DNA of 36,383 nt from Clostridiales bacterium DTU024 (GCA_001513425.1 LFTR01000075.1:1-36383), one strand, 5' to 3'. Counted from the stretch's first letter, positions 1-7,875 are shown. The notes: a model not told the origin generated them from the letters alone. Numbers and translations are program-made.

Positions 1-193
1 AAACAATGTCATCCCGCGCCGCCGACAAGCGGCCGGCCCTTTGTTTTGATCTTTGTCCGGCGGGTACATTTGTGGCGTCAGTATAGTCTGCCGGTGCCCC
101 GCCAACCGGCTGTCTGTAACACGATCGTTAGATGATACGTCTGTGCCCTGCATACAATTGCGGACGGTGCAAATGCATATGCGCGTCGCTGCA

Positions 194-222
194 TTGTGGT
201 CACTTATATTGTCCGGTTTAAA
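194..222 (+). promoter_or_regulatory. possible promoter of the 50-aa peptide gene
   Basis: TTGTGG and TTTAAA are separated by exactly 17 bases and lie about 45 bases upstream of the small open reading frame. Both boxes are poor matches to the sigma-A consensus, so this is a weak prediction. The rest of bases 1-193 shows no convincing gene. Confidence 0.25.
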
Positions 223-267
223 CAGTTGCGCCCCTTGCCGGCAAAAACCGCGGAAAGGAAAACTCAA

Positions 268-420
268 ATGAGATCACTTCTGATAATCGTTTTCATTACC
301 ATTTTTGCCCTGTCACTGCTGCTGATTCCGGCCTACAGCGTGAGCGTTCTGCCGCTGCCGACCGTCGACCCGATGTCCACCGCTTCGCGCCCGAAAACTG
401 CCGCCGAATGGCGCATTTGA
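268..420 (+). CDS. small single-span membrane or secreted peptide (50 aa)
   Basis: This is a 50-residue hypothetical peptide that I do not recognise. Residues 2-20 form a strongly hydrophobic stretch (LLIIVFITIFALSLLLI), either a single membrane span or a signal peptide. A short polar tail rich in Pro, Thr and Ala ends in EWRI. I chose the ATG at 268 because GGAAAGGA lies 8 bases ahead of it. The ORF track's longer start at 196 has no ribosome site. A good rho-independent terminator follows within 45 bases, so the gene looks like a separate monocistronic unit. That pairing of ribosome site, hydrophobic helix and terminator argues for a real small protein, but no function can be assigned. Confidence 0.5.
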   Translation: MRSLLIIVFITIFALSLLLIPAYSVSVLPLPTVDPMSTASRPKTAAEWRI

Positions 421-460
421 TACCAAAATCCCCTTAGCCATGACGCACAGAAAATGGCCG

Positions 461-488
461 GGGAACCTCCAAAGGGTTCCCTTTTTTG
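461..488 (+). terminator. rho-independent terminator after the 50-aa peptide gene
   Basis: GGGAACC pairs with GGTTCCC around a 7-base loop and is followed directly by a run of six T. It separates the small peptide gene from the MFS transporter gene. Confidence 0.8.
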
Positions 489-491
489 TGC

Positions 492-520
492 TTCCCCTGC
501 CCCGCCATGCGTGGTATGAT
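492..520 (+). promoter_or_regulatory. possible promoter of the MFS-gtrA unit
   Basis: A good -10 box, TATGAT, sits 17 bases after a weak -35 box, TTCCCC, just downstream of the preceding terminator and 31 bases before the MFS start codon. The poor -35 box keeps confidence moderate. Confidence 0.4.
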
Positions 521-551
521 GACGCAATCAATTAGAGGGGGTATCACACCC

Positions 552-1775
552 ATGCAGAGCCGCAAGCCAAGATATGAGATGGTGCTGTTTTTTGTCATGA
601 TCTCTTTTGCCGCGCTGGCCAACGGTCTGAGCGACTCTGTGTATGCGAATTATTTCAAGGATGCCTACAATGTCACCACGACGCAGCGAGCTTTCATCGA
701 GTTCCCGCGTGAGCTGCCTGGCCTCCTGTGCGCACTGGTCATTTCCGGCCTCAGCTTCCTGGGTGATGTGAGGACCAGTTTTATCGCACAGCTGCTGGCC
801 TTCTTTGGGCTGGCGGTACTGGGGCTGTTCACGCCCGTCTTCAGCGTAATGTTGATCTTCCTGTTTATCAACTCCCTGGGGATGCACATGTTTATGCCGC
901 TTCAGGACAGTATCGGGATGGCGCTTGCGGAACCCGGTCAGGTTGGCCGCCGCGTCGGACAATACGCCAGCGTCAAGATGATCTTTGGTTTTGCGGCGGG
1001 AATCACCGTATTTTTCGGCTTTCGCTTTAATGTTTTCTCTTTCCATACGCCCGTCAACCTGCTGTTCCTTATAGCCGCGGGCGCGTTCTTGGTGGCCGCC
1101 GTGGCCGCTTTTCTACTGTCACGGTTCCGGGCACTGCCCACCGCCCCGCCCGTCAGGCGTAAGCTGATCTTTCGCAAGGAATACCGCTGGTACTATATGC
1201 TCACATTGCTGCATGGCGTTCAAAAGCAAATTGCATTCGTCTTTGGCGGCTGGGTCATTATATCGCTCCTTGGCAAGGGGGCGGCGACAATGTCGATGCT
1301 AATGATACTCGCCAGCTTCGTCAGTATATTCTTTACACGCTATCTGGGACGCTGGATAGACCGTCTGGGAATCCGCCGGATGCTCTACATCGACTCGATC
1401 AGCCTCATCGCAGTGTACCTGCTCTACGGTTTTGTCGTATGGGGTATCGCGAAGAATGCCATCCCCCTTTATGGCTGGCCCGCCCTGATCATCTACGGCT
1501 TGTTTATCCTGGACCGGCTGAGCATGCAAATGGGCGTCATCAGGTCTGTCTACCTCAAGTCTATCGCGGTCGCGCCCGAGGAGATCACCAATGCCCTTTC
1601 TACCGGCATAAGCCTTGACCATGCGGTCTCGATAGTGGCCGCTCAGTTCTCGGCCCTGATCTGGACAGCCTGGGGCCCGCAGTGGGTGTTTTTTCTTGCC
1701 GCCTTCTTTTCGCTTGGCAACTTGTTTATCTCTTGGCGCGTTCGCATTGCCGCCCCTGAAGAGAGCGCGGCCTGA
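552..1775 (+). CDS. major facilitator superfamily transporter
   Basis: A 407-residue integral membrane protein with about twelve hydrophobic spans in two halves, separated near residues 200-220 by a basic loop (RFRALPTAPPVRRK). This is the MFS layout. A second basic loop, RYLGRWIDRLGIRR (about residue 270), resembles the conserved G-x-x-x-D-R-x-G-R/K loop motif found between TM2/3 or TM8/9 of MFS carriers. Substrate cannot be read from the sequence; an efflux or small-solute role is possible. The ORF track starts at 486, but AGAGGGGG at 533-540 precedes the ATG at 552 by a normal distance, and the upstream codons overlap the promoter. A GtrA-like gene follows after 36 bases, probably in the same transcript. 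Confidence 0.8.
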   Translation: MQSRKPRYEMVLFFVMISFAALANGLSDSVYANYFKDAYNVTTTQRAFIEFPRELPGLLCALVISGLSFLGDVRTSFIAQLLAFFGLAVLGLFTPVFSVMLIFLFINSLGMHMFMPLQDSIGMALAEPGQVGRRVGQYASVKMIFGFAAGITVFFGFRFNVFSFHTPVNLLFLIAAGAFLVAAVAAFLLSRFRALPTAPPVRRKLIFRKEYRWYYMLTLLHGVQKQIAFVFGGWVIISLLGKGAATMSMLMILASFVSIFFTRYLGRWIDRLGIRRMLYIDSISLIAVYLLYGFVVWGIAKNAIPLYGWPALIIYGLFILDRLSMQMGVIRSVYLKSIAVAPEEITNALSTGISLDHAVSIVAAQFSALIWTAWGPQWVFFLAAFFSLGNLFISWRVRIAAPEESAA

Positions 1776-1811
1776 CAGGACTCTTCGCCCGCCGGGGCAG
1801 AAAGGACCATT

Positions 1812-2261
1812 ATGCACTCACAGCCGCCGCTTGGTGATTCCCGCTGGCAAGGCATTTGGCGCTTCTTCAAGTTTGCGCTGTTCTCCGCCTCCGCGGGCAT
1901 TATCCAGTTTCTCAGCTTTTTCCTCCTGTTCGAATTCGCCGGCCTGCCCTACTGGCCCGGCTACCTTATCGCGCTGACCCTGTCGGTGGTTTACAACTTC
2001 ACCCTCAACCGCCGTTTCACTTTTAAATCCGCCGAAAACTACGGCATAGCCATGCTTAAGGTGGCAGGTTATTACCTGGTCTTCACGCCCCTGTCCACCC
2101 TTTGGGGCGAGGCGCTCACCCGCGGGGGTATAAACGAATACATAGTGCTCATCGGTACCATGATCACCAACTTTGTTACCGAGTACCTGTTCTGCCGCTT
2201 CTTCGTCTACCGGCGTTCCCTGGATACCCTGCTGGCAAAAGAGGCTGAGGAACAAGTCTGA
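1812..2261 (+). CDS. GtrA-like family membrane protein
   Basis: A 149-residue protein with four predicted membrane spans and the pattern of the GtrA/DPMS1 C-terminal family (PF04138): a first span after FFKFALFSASAGI, the conserved NFTLNRRFTFKS segment between spans 2 and 3 (about residues 71-82), and a terminal span followed by FFVYRRS. GtrA-type proteins are thought to help move undecaprenyl-phosphate-linked sugars across the membrane for glycosylation of surface polymers. Length is typical of the family. AGAAAGGA precedes the ATG at 1812. The preceding gene is an MFS carrier, 36 bases away. No glycosyltransferase is adjacent, so the sugar and acceptor are unknown. Confidence 0.85.
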   Translation: MHSQPPLGDSRWQGIWRFFKFALFSASAGIIQFLSFFLLFEFAGLPYWPGYLIALTLSVVYNFTLNRRFTFKSAENYGIAMLKVAGYYLVFTPLSTLWGEALTRGGINEYIVLIGTMITNFVTEYLFCRFFVYRRSLDTLLAKEAEEQV

Positions 2262-2302
2262 ATACGCGAAATATGTCCAGTCGACAAAAAAGCATGGCCG
2301 GC

Positions 2303-2331
2303 TTGCCCGTAAGCGTCGATTCATGTATAAT
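2303..2331 (+). promoter_or_regulatory. sigma-A-type promoter of the PrsA-like lipoprotein gene
   Basis: TTGCCC, a 17-base spacer and a perfect TATAAT lie about 60 bases before the ATG at 2390. The promoter stands in the intergenic space after the gtrA-like gene. Confidence 0.75.
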
Positions 2332-2389
2332 AACATGATGCATTCAGTGGCTTTGCGCCCTGATTTTTAGGAACGGAGTGGTAACTTTC

Positions 2390-3754
2390 ATGAAAAAAGG
2401 TGCTGTCATTTCTCTTTTGTTGGCCGTCGTATTAACGTTGACGGGGTGCGCTTTAGTGGTCAAGGACCCCGTGGTGGACATGAGCCGCGTTGTCATCGAT
2501 GTGAATGGCGATACGATGGACAAAGGAACGTTCATGCAGCAATACAATGCTGTTGTCAATTATCAAGCGCAGTTGGCTGCGATGTATGCCAATTATGGCA
2601 TGCAGGCCCCTGAAGTGGATGAGGCGCAGCTGCTGCAGGACACCATCGACGCCGCCGTGCGGCAAAAAGTGTTGGAGCAAAAGGCTGCAGAGCTAAGTCT
2701 GCATGTTCTCTCCACGGATGAAGAACAGCAGCTGGCGCAAAAAGTGGAAGAAACCTGGAAAAGTGAACTGGATGCCACCCGCAGCCAGTATTTCCTGAAT
2801 ACCGAACTGGAAGGCGCAGAATTGGAAAAGGCAGTTGAGGAACGCACCGTCCAGGATGGCATCACCCGCGAAAACATTGAACTGAACGAAAAAAACATCC
2901 TCGTCCAGGACAAGCTGCGCGCCGAAGTCATCAAGGATGTAACAGTGACGGCGGAAGAGATAAGGGCAGAATATGACGCCCATGTGGAGCAGGACAAGAC
3001 GGCGATCGAGGGGGACCCCAATGCCTACGGCCAAAAGCGCTTGCGCGGCGAGGATGTATTTTATGCTCCCGCCGGCTACCGCCTCATCAAGCAGGTATTG
3101 ATCAAGTTTGCCCAGGAAGACCAGATGCTCATTGACACTGCCCGTCAGGAACAGTCGGCGGCAGCGACAGCACTGTCCGGCGCGCAAACCGCCTTTGATG
3201 CAAACGAGGAGGCGCTTAAGGCAGAAGGCCTCTCGGCAGAAAAATTGCAGGAATTGACGGATGAGAAAGCGCGCCTCCAGGCTGAACTGGACGCCGCCGC
3301 AGCGGAAAGCACCGCCGCACAGGAGAAGCTGGATGACACCCTCAAACAGGGCTACGCCAATATCAGCGAAAAGGCGCAGGCCATTTACCAGCGAGCGCAG
3401 GACGGAGAAGATTTTGACGCCCTCGCGGAAGAATTCAACGAAGATACCGGTACGCCGCCCGAAGGCTATGCTGTGCGCAAAGGATTCACAGACTATGATG
3501 CTGCCTTTGTTACGCCTGCCATGACGTTGGAAAACCCGGGCGAAGTTGCCGAGCCCTCTGAAGGCATGTACGGCTTCTACATTGTGCAATATGCAGATGA
3601 CGTAAAGGAAGGCGCGATCGATCTAGCGTCAGTGGCCTCTCACCTGGAAGAAGAATTATTGACGGAAAAGCGAACCGCCGCGTATGAAGACACTGTCACC
3701 CAATGGATATCCGACAGCGACGTGAAAGTATACTCCGAGCGCATCAACGACTGA
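2390..3754 (+). CDS. PrsA/SurA-like peptidyl-prolyl isomerase lipoprotein with coiled-coil insert
   Basis: A 454-residue extracytoplasmic foldase-like protein. The N-terminus is a lipoprotein signal with lipobox LTGC (Cys20), so it should be anchored on the outer face of the membrane. Residues about 30-220 resemble the SurA/PrsA N-terminal helical chaperone domain. A parvulin-type rotamase begins near residue 228 (GYRLIKQVLIKF) and resumes near 322 (AQAIYQRAQDGEDFDALAEEF), ending in GMYGFYIVQYADD near 403. Between the halves lie about 80 residues rich in Ala, Glu, Gln and Leu with heptad character, a predicted coiled coil. The RH-I-L motif of active parvulins is replaced by KQVLI, so catalytic activity is doubtful and a chaperone role is likelier. 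The true start is the ATG at 2390, not the in-frame GTG at 2378: GGAACGGAG lies ahead and the lipoprotein signal begins there. Confidence 0.8.
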   Translation: MKKGAVISLLLAVVLTLTGCALVVKDPVVDMSRVVIDVNGDTMDKGTFMQQYNAVVNYQAQLAAMYANYGMQAPEVDEAQLLQDTIDAAVRQKVLEQKAAELSLHVLSTDEEQQLAQKVEETWKSELDATRSQYFLNTELEGAELEKAVEERTVQDGITRENIELNEKNILVQDKLRAEVIKDVTVTAEEIRAEYDAHVEQDKTAIEGDPNAYGQKRLRGEDVFYAPAGYRLIKQVLIKFAQEDQMLIDTARQEQSAAATALSGAQTAFDANEEALKAEGLSAEKLQELTDEKARLQAELDAAAAESTAAQEKLDDTLKQGYANISEKAQAIYQRAQDGEDFDALAEEFNEDTGTPPEGYAVRKGFTDYDAAFVTPAMTLENPGEVAEPSEGMYGFYIVQYADDVKEGAIDLASVASHLEEELLTEKRTAAYEDTVTQWISDSDVKVYSERIND

Positions 3755-3866
3755 CAACCGGAGAATTCGAAAATCCAATAGTCTGAACAATTCGATAGTG
3801 GATTGTTTTCACACACCCCATTTGCGTGCCGGTGCGCCGTACTTGACCGACAACGAAAGGAGCGCT

Positions 3867-4838
3867 ATGAAAACAGTAGGACTGCTTATCAGCCACAAAA
3901 ATCACGAAACCCGAAGGGCACTGCTGCCCCAGGACGCTTCGAAACTGGAACATCCACAGCAGTACTATGTGGAGGAAAACTACGGGGAATCCGTTGGCAT
4001 CAAGGACAGCGCCTACCTTGAAAAGGGTCTGCATGTTGTGCCCCGCCAAGCCGTGCTTGAAGAAGATATCCTGGTAGACGTGAAACTGGGCGATGCTGAT
4101 TTTTTCAAAGACATCGCGCCCGGACGCATCCTGTTCGGCTGGGCGCATGCGGTGCAGGGTATTGAGTTCACTAACCATATGATGAAAGGCGCCCATACTG
4201 TCTACGCGTGGGAAGAACTTTACGAAGGCGGCCGCTTCATCTTATACCGCAACCAGGAGATCGCCGGGGAGTCGGCGGTGCTGCATGCTTTGTCCCTGGG
4301 CGGTCACTTGCCCTACGAAGCCAAGGCAGCAATCATCGGCAACGGCAATGTCGCCCGCGGCGCCATGCGCGTGCTGCACGGGTTGGGTGCTACTGTGGAT
4401 GTATTCGGCCGCAGGCTGGACAGGCTGTTCCGCAGAAAAATGTTTGATTATGATATCATCATAAACGCGGTATTCTGGGACACTGCCAGGACAGACCGCC
4501 TGATCTACAAACGTGACCTTAAAAAGATGAAAAAGGGCGCCATGATCATCGATATCAGCTGTGACATCGAAATGGAAATAGAAACATCCCGCCCCACCAC
4601 TTTTGACGACCCGGTGTACATGGTGGACGGTGTTATGCACTATTGCGTAGATAATACGCCTTCCATGTTCGGGAAGAGCGTATCGCGGCTCTTGTCAGAC
4701 GCGATGGTGCCGCTGTATAACGAGCTGGTGCGGGACGAGCCCGGCAAAATGATGCAGAAGGCGCGCGTCATCGCTGAAGGCCGGCTCGTCCAACAGCGTA
4801 TCATCGATTTTAGAACCAAACGCAACCTTCCGATATAG
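3867..4838 (+). CDS. N5-(carboxyethyl)ornithine synthase-like oxidoreductase
   Basis: A 323-residue member of the alanine dehydrogenase/PNT superfamily. It follows the layout of lactococcal N5-(L-1-carboxyethyl)-L-ornithine synthase: an N-terminal half beginning KTVGLLISHKNHETRRALLP, a Rossmann NAD(P) site IIGNGNVARGA near residue 155, then YDIIINAVFWD, a KKGAMIIDISCDIEMEIE segment and a C-terminal VDNTPSMFGKSVS motif. The lactococcal enzyme reductively condenses pyruvate with ornithine (or lysine) using NADPH. Substrate choice here is inferred only from family resemblance. The start is ATG 3867 with AAAGGAG five bases upstream; the longer ORF-track start has no ribosome site. The gene is followed by a strong terminator and has no obvious metabolic partner beside it. 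Confidence 0.7.
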   Translation: MKTVGLLISHKNHETRRALLPQDASKLEHPQQYYVEENYGESVGIKDSAYLEKGLHVVPRQAVLEEDILVDVKLGDADFFKDIAPGRILFGWAHAVQGIEFTNHMMKGAHTVYAWEELYEGGRFILYRNQEIAGESAVLHALSLGGHLPYEAKAAIIGNGNVARGAMRVLHGLGATVDVFGRRLDRLFRRKMFDYDIIINAVFWDTARTDRLIYKRDLKKMKKGAMIIDISCDIEMEIETSRPTTFDDPVYMVDGVMHYCVDNTPSMFGKSVSRLLSDAMVPLYNELVRDEPGKMMQKARVIAEGRLVQQRIIDFRTKRNLPI

Positions 4839-4842
4839 CAAG

Positions 4843-4885
4843 CAAAAAAAGCCGGCTTCTCGCTTGATGGGGAGCCGGCTTTTTA
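4843..4885. terminator. bidirectional terminator between convergent genes
   Basis: AGCCGGCT repeats as a perfect inverted pair around an approximately 15-base loop. It has a run of A on the left and TTTTT on the right, so it can end transcripts from both the carboxyethylornithine synthase-like gene (plus) and the SDR gene (minus). Confidence 0.85.
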
Positions 4886-4891
4886 ACGGTG

Positions 4892-5905
4892 TCAGAGTCT
4901 CGAAATATCCTCAGAAAGTGTTGCCATCAGCGACACGATGCGGTCGCAGACTTGGTCAAACGCCGCATCCTCTGTTTTGAGTTCAGGGTGCTCATCGTAA
5001 TGCTTGGCCACGCGGCGTATACCCTCATCAAAACGAATAACGGCCCGAAACCCCGGCACCAGGCGCTTGATCTTCGTGTTGTCAAACAGAGCGCAATTGT
5101 TTTTATCGCCGATAAGGCCGCCTCCCCAATCGTACGCGGCTATCTTGGCAAGGATGCTGCTGGGAACATAGCAAGGGATAAACGGCTTGCCTACTGCCTG
5201 CGCGGTCGCCAGGCAAATTTGGTTCCAGGTGAGCGCTTCATCGCCGGTGATGTGGACGTTTTCGCCGATGGCATGGATATTGCCCATCAGGCCGACAAAG
5301 CCCGTGGCAAAGTCCTCCGCATGGGTCACAGTCCACAGTGTTGTGCCGTCTCCGGGCACCAGCACGGGTTTTCCCTGCAATATCCTGAGCACATTTTGCC
5401 AGGCGCTGTTCCCTTGCACGGGGAAGATCCATTTTCCGTCGCCATAGGTATGGCTGGGACGCACGATGGTTATGGGAAAATCTTCCTCACGGTACGCGCG
5501 CATGAGCTTATCTTCGCAGGCGATTTTGTCCCTCGAATACTGCCAGAAGGGGTTATACAGGGGCGTGCTCTCGGTAATGACGGGCATGGACGGAGGCTTT
5601 TGATAAACGGATGCTGAAGAAATGAAGATGTATTGCCGCGTTTTCCCCCGGAAAAGGCGTATGTCCCGCGCGATCTGGTCGGGTGTATACGCGATGAACT
5701 GCGCGACAACATCAAACCGATGGCCGGAAAGGAGCTCGGCGGCGCGGTCCTCGTCTTCGATATCGCAAATAATCTGATGTGCGCGGGGCGCCAATTCCCG
5801 GCGATTACCGCGGTTGATCAGGGTGACGTCCCACCCCAATTCGATGAGGCGGCGCGTGATGTACAGGCTGATATTGCCGGTTCCGCCGATCAATAGTGCT
5901 TTCAT
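4892..5905 (-). CDS. NAD-dependent epimerase/dehydratase (extended SDR)
   Basis: A 337-residue extended short-chain dehydrogenase. The N-terminal dinucleotide site is GGTGNIS (residues 7-13). The active-site Ser lies in FISSASVY, and the catalytic pair is in YSRDK (Y-x-x-x-K, near residue 134). The C-terminal half contains TLWTVTHAEDFATGF, typical of sugar-nucleotide epimerases and CSP41-like proteins. The substrate is not recognisable. The true start is the ATG at 5905, preceded by GAGGAGGG; the ORF track's extra ten codons overlap that ribosome site. It is the last gene of a uppP-mraY-SDR operon, 33 bases after the MraY-like gene, so a role in cell-envelope sugars is plausible but inferred from context. 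Confidence 0.8.
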   Translation of the reverse strand: MKALLIGGTGNISLYITRRLIELGWDVTLINRGNRRELAPRAHQIICDIEDEDRAAELLSGHRFDVVAQFIAYTPDQIARDIRLFRGKTRQYIFISSASVYQKPPSMPVITESTPLYNPFWQYSRDKIACEDKLMRAYREEDFPITIVRPSHTYGDGKWIFPVQGNSAWQNVLRILQGKPVLVPGDGTTLWTVTHAEDFATGFVGLMGNIHAIGENVHITGDEALTWNQICLATAQAVGKPFIPCYVPSSILAKIAAYDWGGGLIGDKNNCALFDNTKIKRLVPGFRAVIRFDEGIRRVAKHYDEHPELKTEDAAFDQVCDRIVSLMATLSEDISRL

Positions 5906-5938
5906 TCGGAGTCCCTCCTCATAATTGTCGGACAACGA

Positions 5939-6892
5939 TCAGATCAGAATGAGCGTTGCCAGCGTAATTAGAACCTGCACCAGTGCGAAACGCAGCACCG
6001 TCTGCGCGTCTGACCACTTGAAAACGCGGCGTACATGGTCATGCAGGGGCGTCAGCACGCTGTGCATGAAGTTTTTGAGTTTCAAATACCGGCGCCCTGA
6101 CAGCTTCATAAGGCTGGACCCCCCATCCATTATGAATACCAGTGCTAAAGGGATAAAAAGGAACGGCGCGCCCGACTTAAGCGCCGCCAATGCAATCAAC
6201 AACCCCAAGGCGCGGGAGCCCGCATCCCCCATCAAGTGTCTGCTGGGCGGCGCGTTATGCCAAAGGTAAACCAGCAGCACACCGGCAAACGAAAGAATTA
6301 CCGGCTGCATATCACCCAAGGTTTGCAGTTTAGTTCCCACCGCCAAAAAACCCATGAGTACGAGCATACCCAGCGTGGCGCTCAAGCCATCCACGCCATC
6401 GGTGATATTGGTGATGTTGATGCCCGCCCACATCAGCAGCACGATAAGCGGGAACATGAGGATCGGAGGGATGCTGATTTGCGTGTGCCACAGCGCAAGG
6501 TGCACCCCGCCGCTGTTGTGCGCCAAATAGATCACCCCGACAAAGACGGCAACAGCGAGATCCAGCAATCCCTTTTTGAGCTCGCTCCACGGTTTCCCGG
6601 CGTTATCATCCAGGAATCCCGCCGTCATTTCCACTAGGATCGCGAGAATGTAGAGCCTGACTTCGGTGCTGAGCTTATATAGCACTAAGCTGACAAATGC
6701 GAACACGGGCACAAACAATACGCCCGCGCTGGTCAGCTTTCCCCTGGATTTGTCGCCGTCAAAGGCCAGTTCGCGTCCGCGGTCCGAGGGCAAAATGCGG
6801 GCGGAAAAGCGCGCCACCACCGCCGCCAGGAAAAAAGACAGTATGAGCGCCAGACCGTTCGCGGCGCCGCCAAAGGGTGTGCTAAATAGCAT
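5939..6892 (-). CDS. MraY-family phospho-MurNAc-pentapeptide transferase
   Basis: A 317-residue polytopic membrane protein of the polyprenyl-phosphate N-acetylhexosamine-1-phosphate transferase family. These enzymes attach a sugar phosphate from a UDP donor to undecaprenyl phosphate on the inner membrane face. Visible signatures are AGFLDD (the DD Mg-binding pair), NITNITDGVDGL (canonical NAVNLTDGLDGL), HLMGDAGSRALG and a terminal TPLHDHVRR, where MraY normally has PIHHHFE. The terminal KWSDAQTVLRF segment also matches MraY rather than WecA/TagO. ACGGAGG precedes the ATG at 6892. It lies outside any mur/fts cluster, directly after uppP. It could be the housekeeping MraY or a diverged paralogue acting on a related donor. 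Confidence 0.75.
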   Translation of the reverse strand: MLFSTPFGGAANGLALILSFFLAAVVARFSARILPSDRGRELAFDGDKSRGKLTSAGVLFVPVFAFVSLVLYKLSTEVRLYILAILVEMTAGFLDDNAGKPWSELKKGLLDLAVAVFVGVIYLAHNSGGVHLALWHTQISIPPILMFPLIVLLMWAGINITNITDGVDGLSATLGMLVLMGFLAVGTKLQTLGDMQPVILSFAGVLLVYLWHNAPPSRHLMGDAGSRALGLLIALAALKSGAPFLFIPLALVFIMDGGSSLMKLSGRRYLKLKNFMHSVLTPLHDHVRRVFKWSDAQTVLRFALVQVLITLATLILI

Positions 6893-6915
6893 TGCAGCCT
6901 CCGTAAATCAATCGT

Positions 6916-7746
6916 TTACGCACCGGGGAAAGCCATGGGCGGGAAATCGGCAAAGCCGGTCAACTGAAAGACGATGACAATGATGCCCACCGCCACCAAA
7001 TAGACGGCGAACTTGTACAATGAGATTTTCTCGATCAGTTTCAGCATGAAGCGTATGGCCAGATACCCGGATACCGCGGCCGCCAGGACGCCCATCAGAA
7101 TGTCAAAAGAAATGAGAGTACTCAAGCCGTCTGTTTCAATAGCGTCCATGGCTTCCATAAGGAAGCTGCCCAAAATGGCAGGCGCACTCATCATAAAGGA
7201 GAACTTCGCCGCCATGCCGCGCGTAAGGCCGCTGAATATACCGCCCAGCAGCGTGGAGCCCGACCGGCTGACGCCGGGCAGCAGTGCCACCGCCTGAAAT
7301 GCGCCCATGGTCAAAGCGCGGGACGTAGTGATCTCGCCGCTTCGCTTCTTGCTTTTGTCCTCGCTCAATTTTTCAGCGATGGTCAAAAACAGCGCGGTGA
7401 TCAGGAACGCCGGCCCAAGGAACCATCCGGTGAAGGTACTGTCCACAAAATCGCCCAGCAGCAGCATGACAAAAAGCGCAGGTATAGACGCCAAAAACAG
7501 CAGCAGCAGCGTTTTATTTCTGATGGGGTGCGCAAGCATCTGCACCCAGTCTTTCCAGAACACAACCAGCACAGCCAATAGCGAACCCATGTGCAGCATG
7601 ATCATGAGCCCTTGAGAGGAAGAGACGCTGTACCCCACCTGCGCAAGCAGTTTTTCAGCCACCAAAAGATGCCCGCTGGACGAAATGGGCAGAAACTCGC
7701 TGAGCCCCTGCACCAGCCCCATGATAAACGAAAACACGGTCTGCAT
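6916..7746 (-). CDS. uppP: undecaprenyl-diphosphatase UppP (BacA type)
   Basis: A 276-residue multi-span membrane phosphatase that converts undecaprenyl diphosphate to the monophosphate carrier reused for peptidoglycan and other surface polymers. It confers bacitracin tolerance when overproduced in known species. The family's first catalytic motif is visible at residues 10-28 (GLVQGLSEFLPISSSGHL), and the second as LLPGVSRSGST near residue 165. Length is standard. It is the first gene of the minus-strand operon uppP-mraY-SDR, with its own promoter at 7803-7831, and pairs logically with the carrier-using MraY-like enzyme 23 bases downstream. Confidence 0.95.
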   Translation of the reverse strand: MQTVFSFIMGLVQGLSEFLPISSSGHLLVAEKLLAQVGYSVSSSQGLMIMLHMGSLLAVLVVFWKDWVQMLAHPIRNKTLLLLFLASIPALFVMLLLGDFVDSTFTGWFLGPAFLITALFLTIAEKLSEDKSKKRSGEITTSRALTMGAFQAVALLPGVSRSGSTLLGGIFSGLTRGMAAKFSFMMSAPAILGSFLMEAMDAIETDGLSTLISFDILMGVLAAAVSGYLAIRFMLKLIEKISLYKFAVYLVAVGIIVIVFQLTGFADFPPMAFPGA

Positions 7747-7802
7747 AGAATATCCTTTCCATTTCGCTCAAAACAAAGGTGTTTCGGGCGCACTTCGCGT
7801 GT

Positions 7803-7831
7803 ATTTTAGCCCAATAGCCGACCCGCGTCAA
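7803..7831 (-). promoter_or_regulatory. sigma-A-type promoter of uppP-mraY-SDR
   Basis: On the minus strand TTGACG, a 17-base spacer and TAAAAT lie about 57 bases upstream of the uppP start. Its -35 box is only 15 bases from the -35 box of the divergent hydrolase promoter. Confidence 0.7.
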
Positions 7832-7846
7832 TCAGAACGGCAATCC

Positions 7847-7875
7847 TTGCCAAATCCGGGGTTGTCCACTATAAT
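7847..7875 (+). promoter_or_regulatory. sigma-A-type promoter of the alpha/beta hydrolase gene
   Basis: TTGCCA, a 17-base spacer and a perfect TATAAT lie 58 bases before the GTG start at 7934. It fires divergently from the uppP promoter. Confidence 0.75.

Noticed and set aside
2693-3589. 298-aa minus-strand open reading frame
   Set aside because: Antisense to the PrsA-like lipoprotein gene, which has a promoter, ribosome site and lipobox.
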